Below are positions 6,563-6,589 of a DNA stretch of 6,589 nt, one piece after another. A program made the translations under genes and the position numbers. Origin of the DNA: an uncultured Solirubrobacterales bacterium. GTDB taxonomy: Bacteria > Actinomycetota > Thermoleophilia > Solirubrobacterales > 70-9. The first letter of the stretch is position 1; each line of letters starts with the position of its first letter. The stretch covers positions 1-6,589 of the forward strand of contig CALEMO010000306.1 in assembly GCA_937910825.1 (NCBI GenBank). Direction: 5' to 3'. Under the pieces are notes generated by a model. It made no database searches. It saw nothing but the letters and a program-made list of their open reading frames with translations, and was not told the origin of the DNA.

Positions 6563-6589
6563 CTATCGTTCCAGGCTGAAGCGGAAAGT
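6563..6589 (-). CDS. C-terminal tail of an upstream gene, probably FhaA-like FHA protein (cut by right edge)
   Basis: Reading the minus strand from the right edge in one frame gives TFRFSLER followed by a TAG stop at 6565-6563. The pattern resembles the last beta strand of an FHA domain, and FhaB itself ends in TFRYEAGY. In the conserved actinobacterial operon the gene upstream of fhaB is fhaA, whose FHA domain is at the C-terminus. Only eight codons are present, so the identity rests on this short match and on gene order. Confidence 0.55.
   Translation of the reverse strand, partial: TFRFSLER

Noticed and set aside
1..6589. Mobile elements, CRISPR arrays, tRNA or rRNA genes
   Set aside because: No transposase-like frame, terminal inverted repeats, regularly spaced direct repeats or RNA-gene signatures were found; coding sequence fills essentially the whole window.

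Overview
The window is an almost gap-free block of cell-wall and Ser/Thr phospho-signalling genes, all read on the minus strand (right to left). The order of transcription is: tail of an FHA-type gene (edge, 6589-6563), fhaB, pstP, rodA, pbpA, pknB, and the 5' part of ddl (running off the left edge). This is the classic actinobacterial fhaA-fhaB-pstP-rodA-pbpA-pknA-pknB arrangement, with two departures: there is a single kinase gene (no pknA), and a D-alanine--D-alanine ligase follows pknB directly. Gene order, GTG starts, G+C of roughly 60% (by eye) and the actinobacterial forms of PstP, RodA and PbpA point to an actinobacterium outside the well-studied mycobacteria/streptomycetes. A deep class such as Thermoleophilia is my guess, not something the window proves.

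Region by region: 6551-6589 holds the last 8 codons and stop of an upstream FHA-like gene. fhaB is 6092-6550, pstP 4952-6091, rodA 3620-4951, pbpA 2169-3617, pknB 341-2140 and ddl 1-341 (partial). Gaps between genes are 12, 0, 0, 2, 28 and -1 bp, so there is no room for internal terminators or conventional promoters, and no stretch over 300 bases lacks a gene. Everything should be one transcription unit whose promoter lies beyond the right edge and whose terminator lies beyond the left edge.

How the genes work together: RodA (SEDS glycan polymerase) and PbpA (class B transpeptidase) form a peptidoglycan synthase pair. PknB senses the wall outside the cell through four PASTA domains and phosphorylates cytoplasmic targets. 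PstP reverses that phosphorylation. FhaB reads phosphothreonine marks at the membrane. Ddl makes the D-Ala-D-Ala dipeptide that becomes the substrate of PbpA. The unit therefore couples precursor supply, polymerisation, cross-linking and their phospho-control.

This is mostly a conserved housekeeping region, and I do not see a hidden new system. The most interesting details are a Cys-bracketed insertion in PASTA 1 of PknB, a matching Cys pair in the PbpA transpeptidase domain, an altered activation loop and very short juxtamembrane segment in PknB, the pknB-ddl translational coupling, and two identical abutting stop/start junctions.
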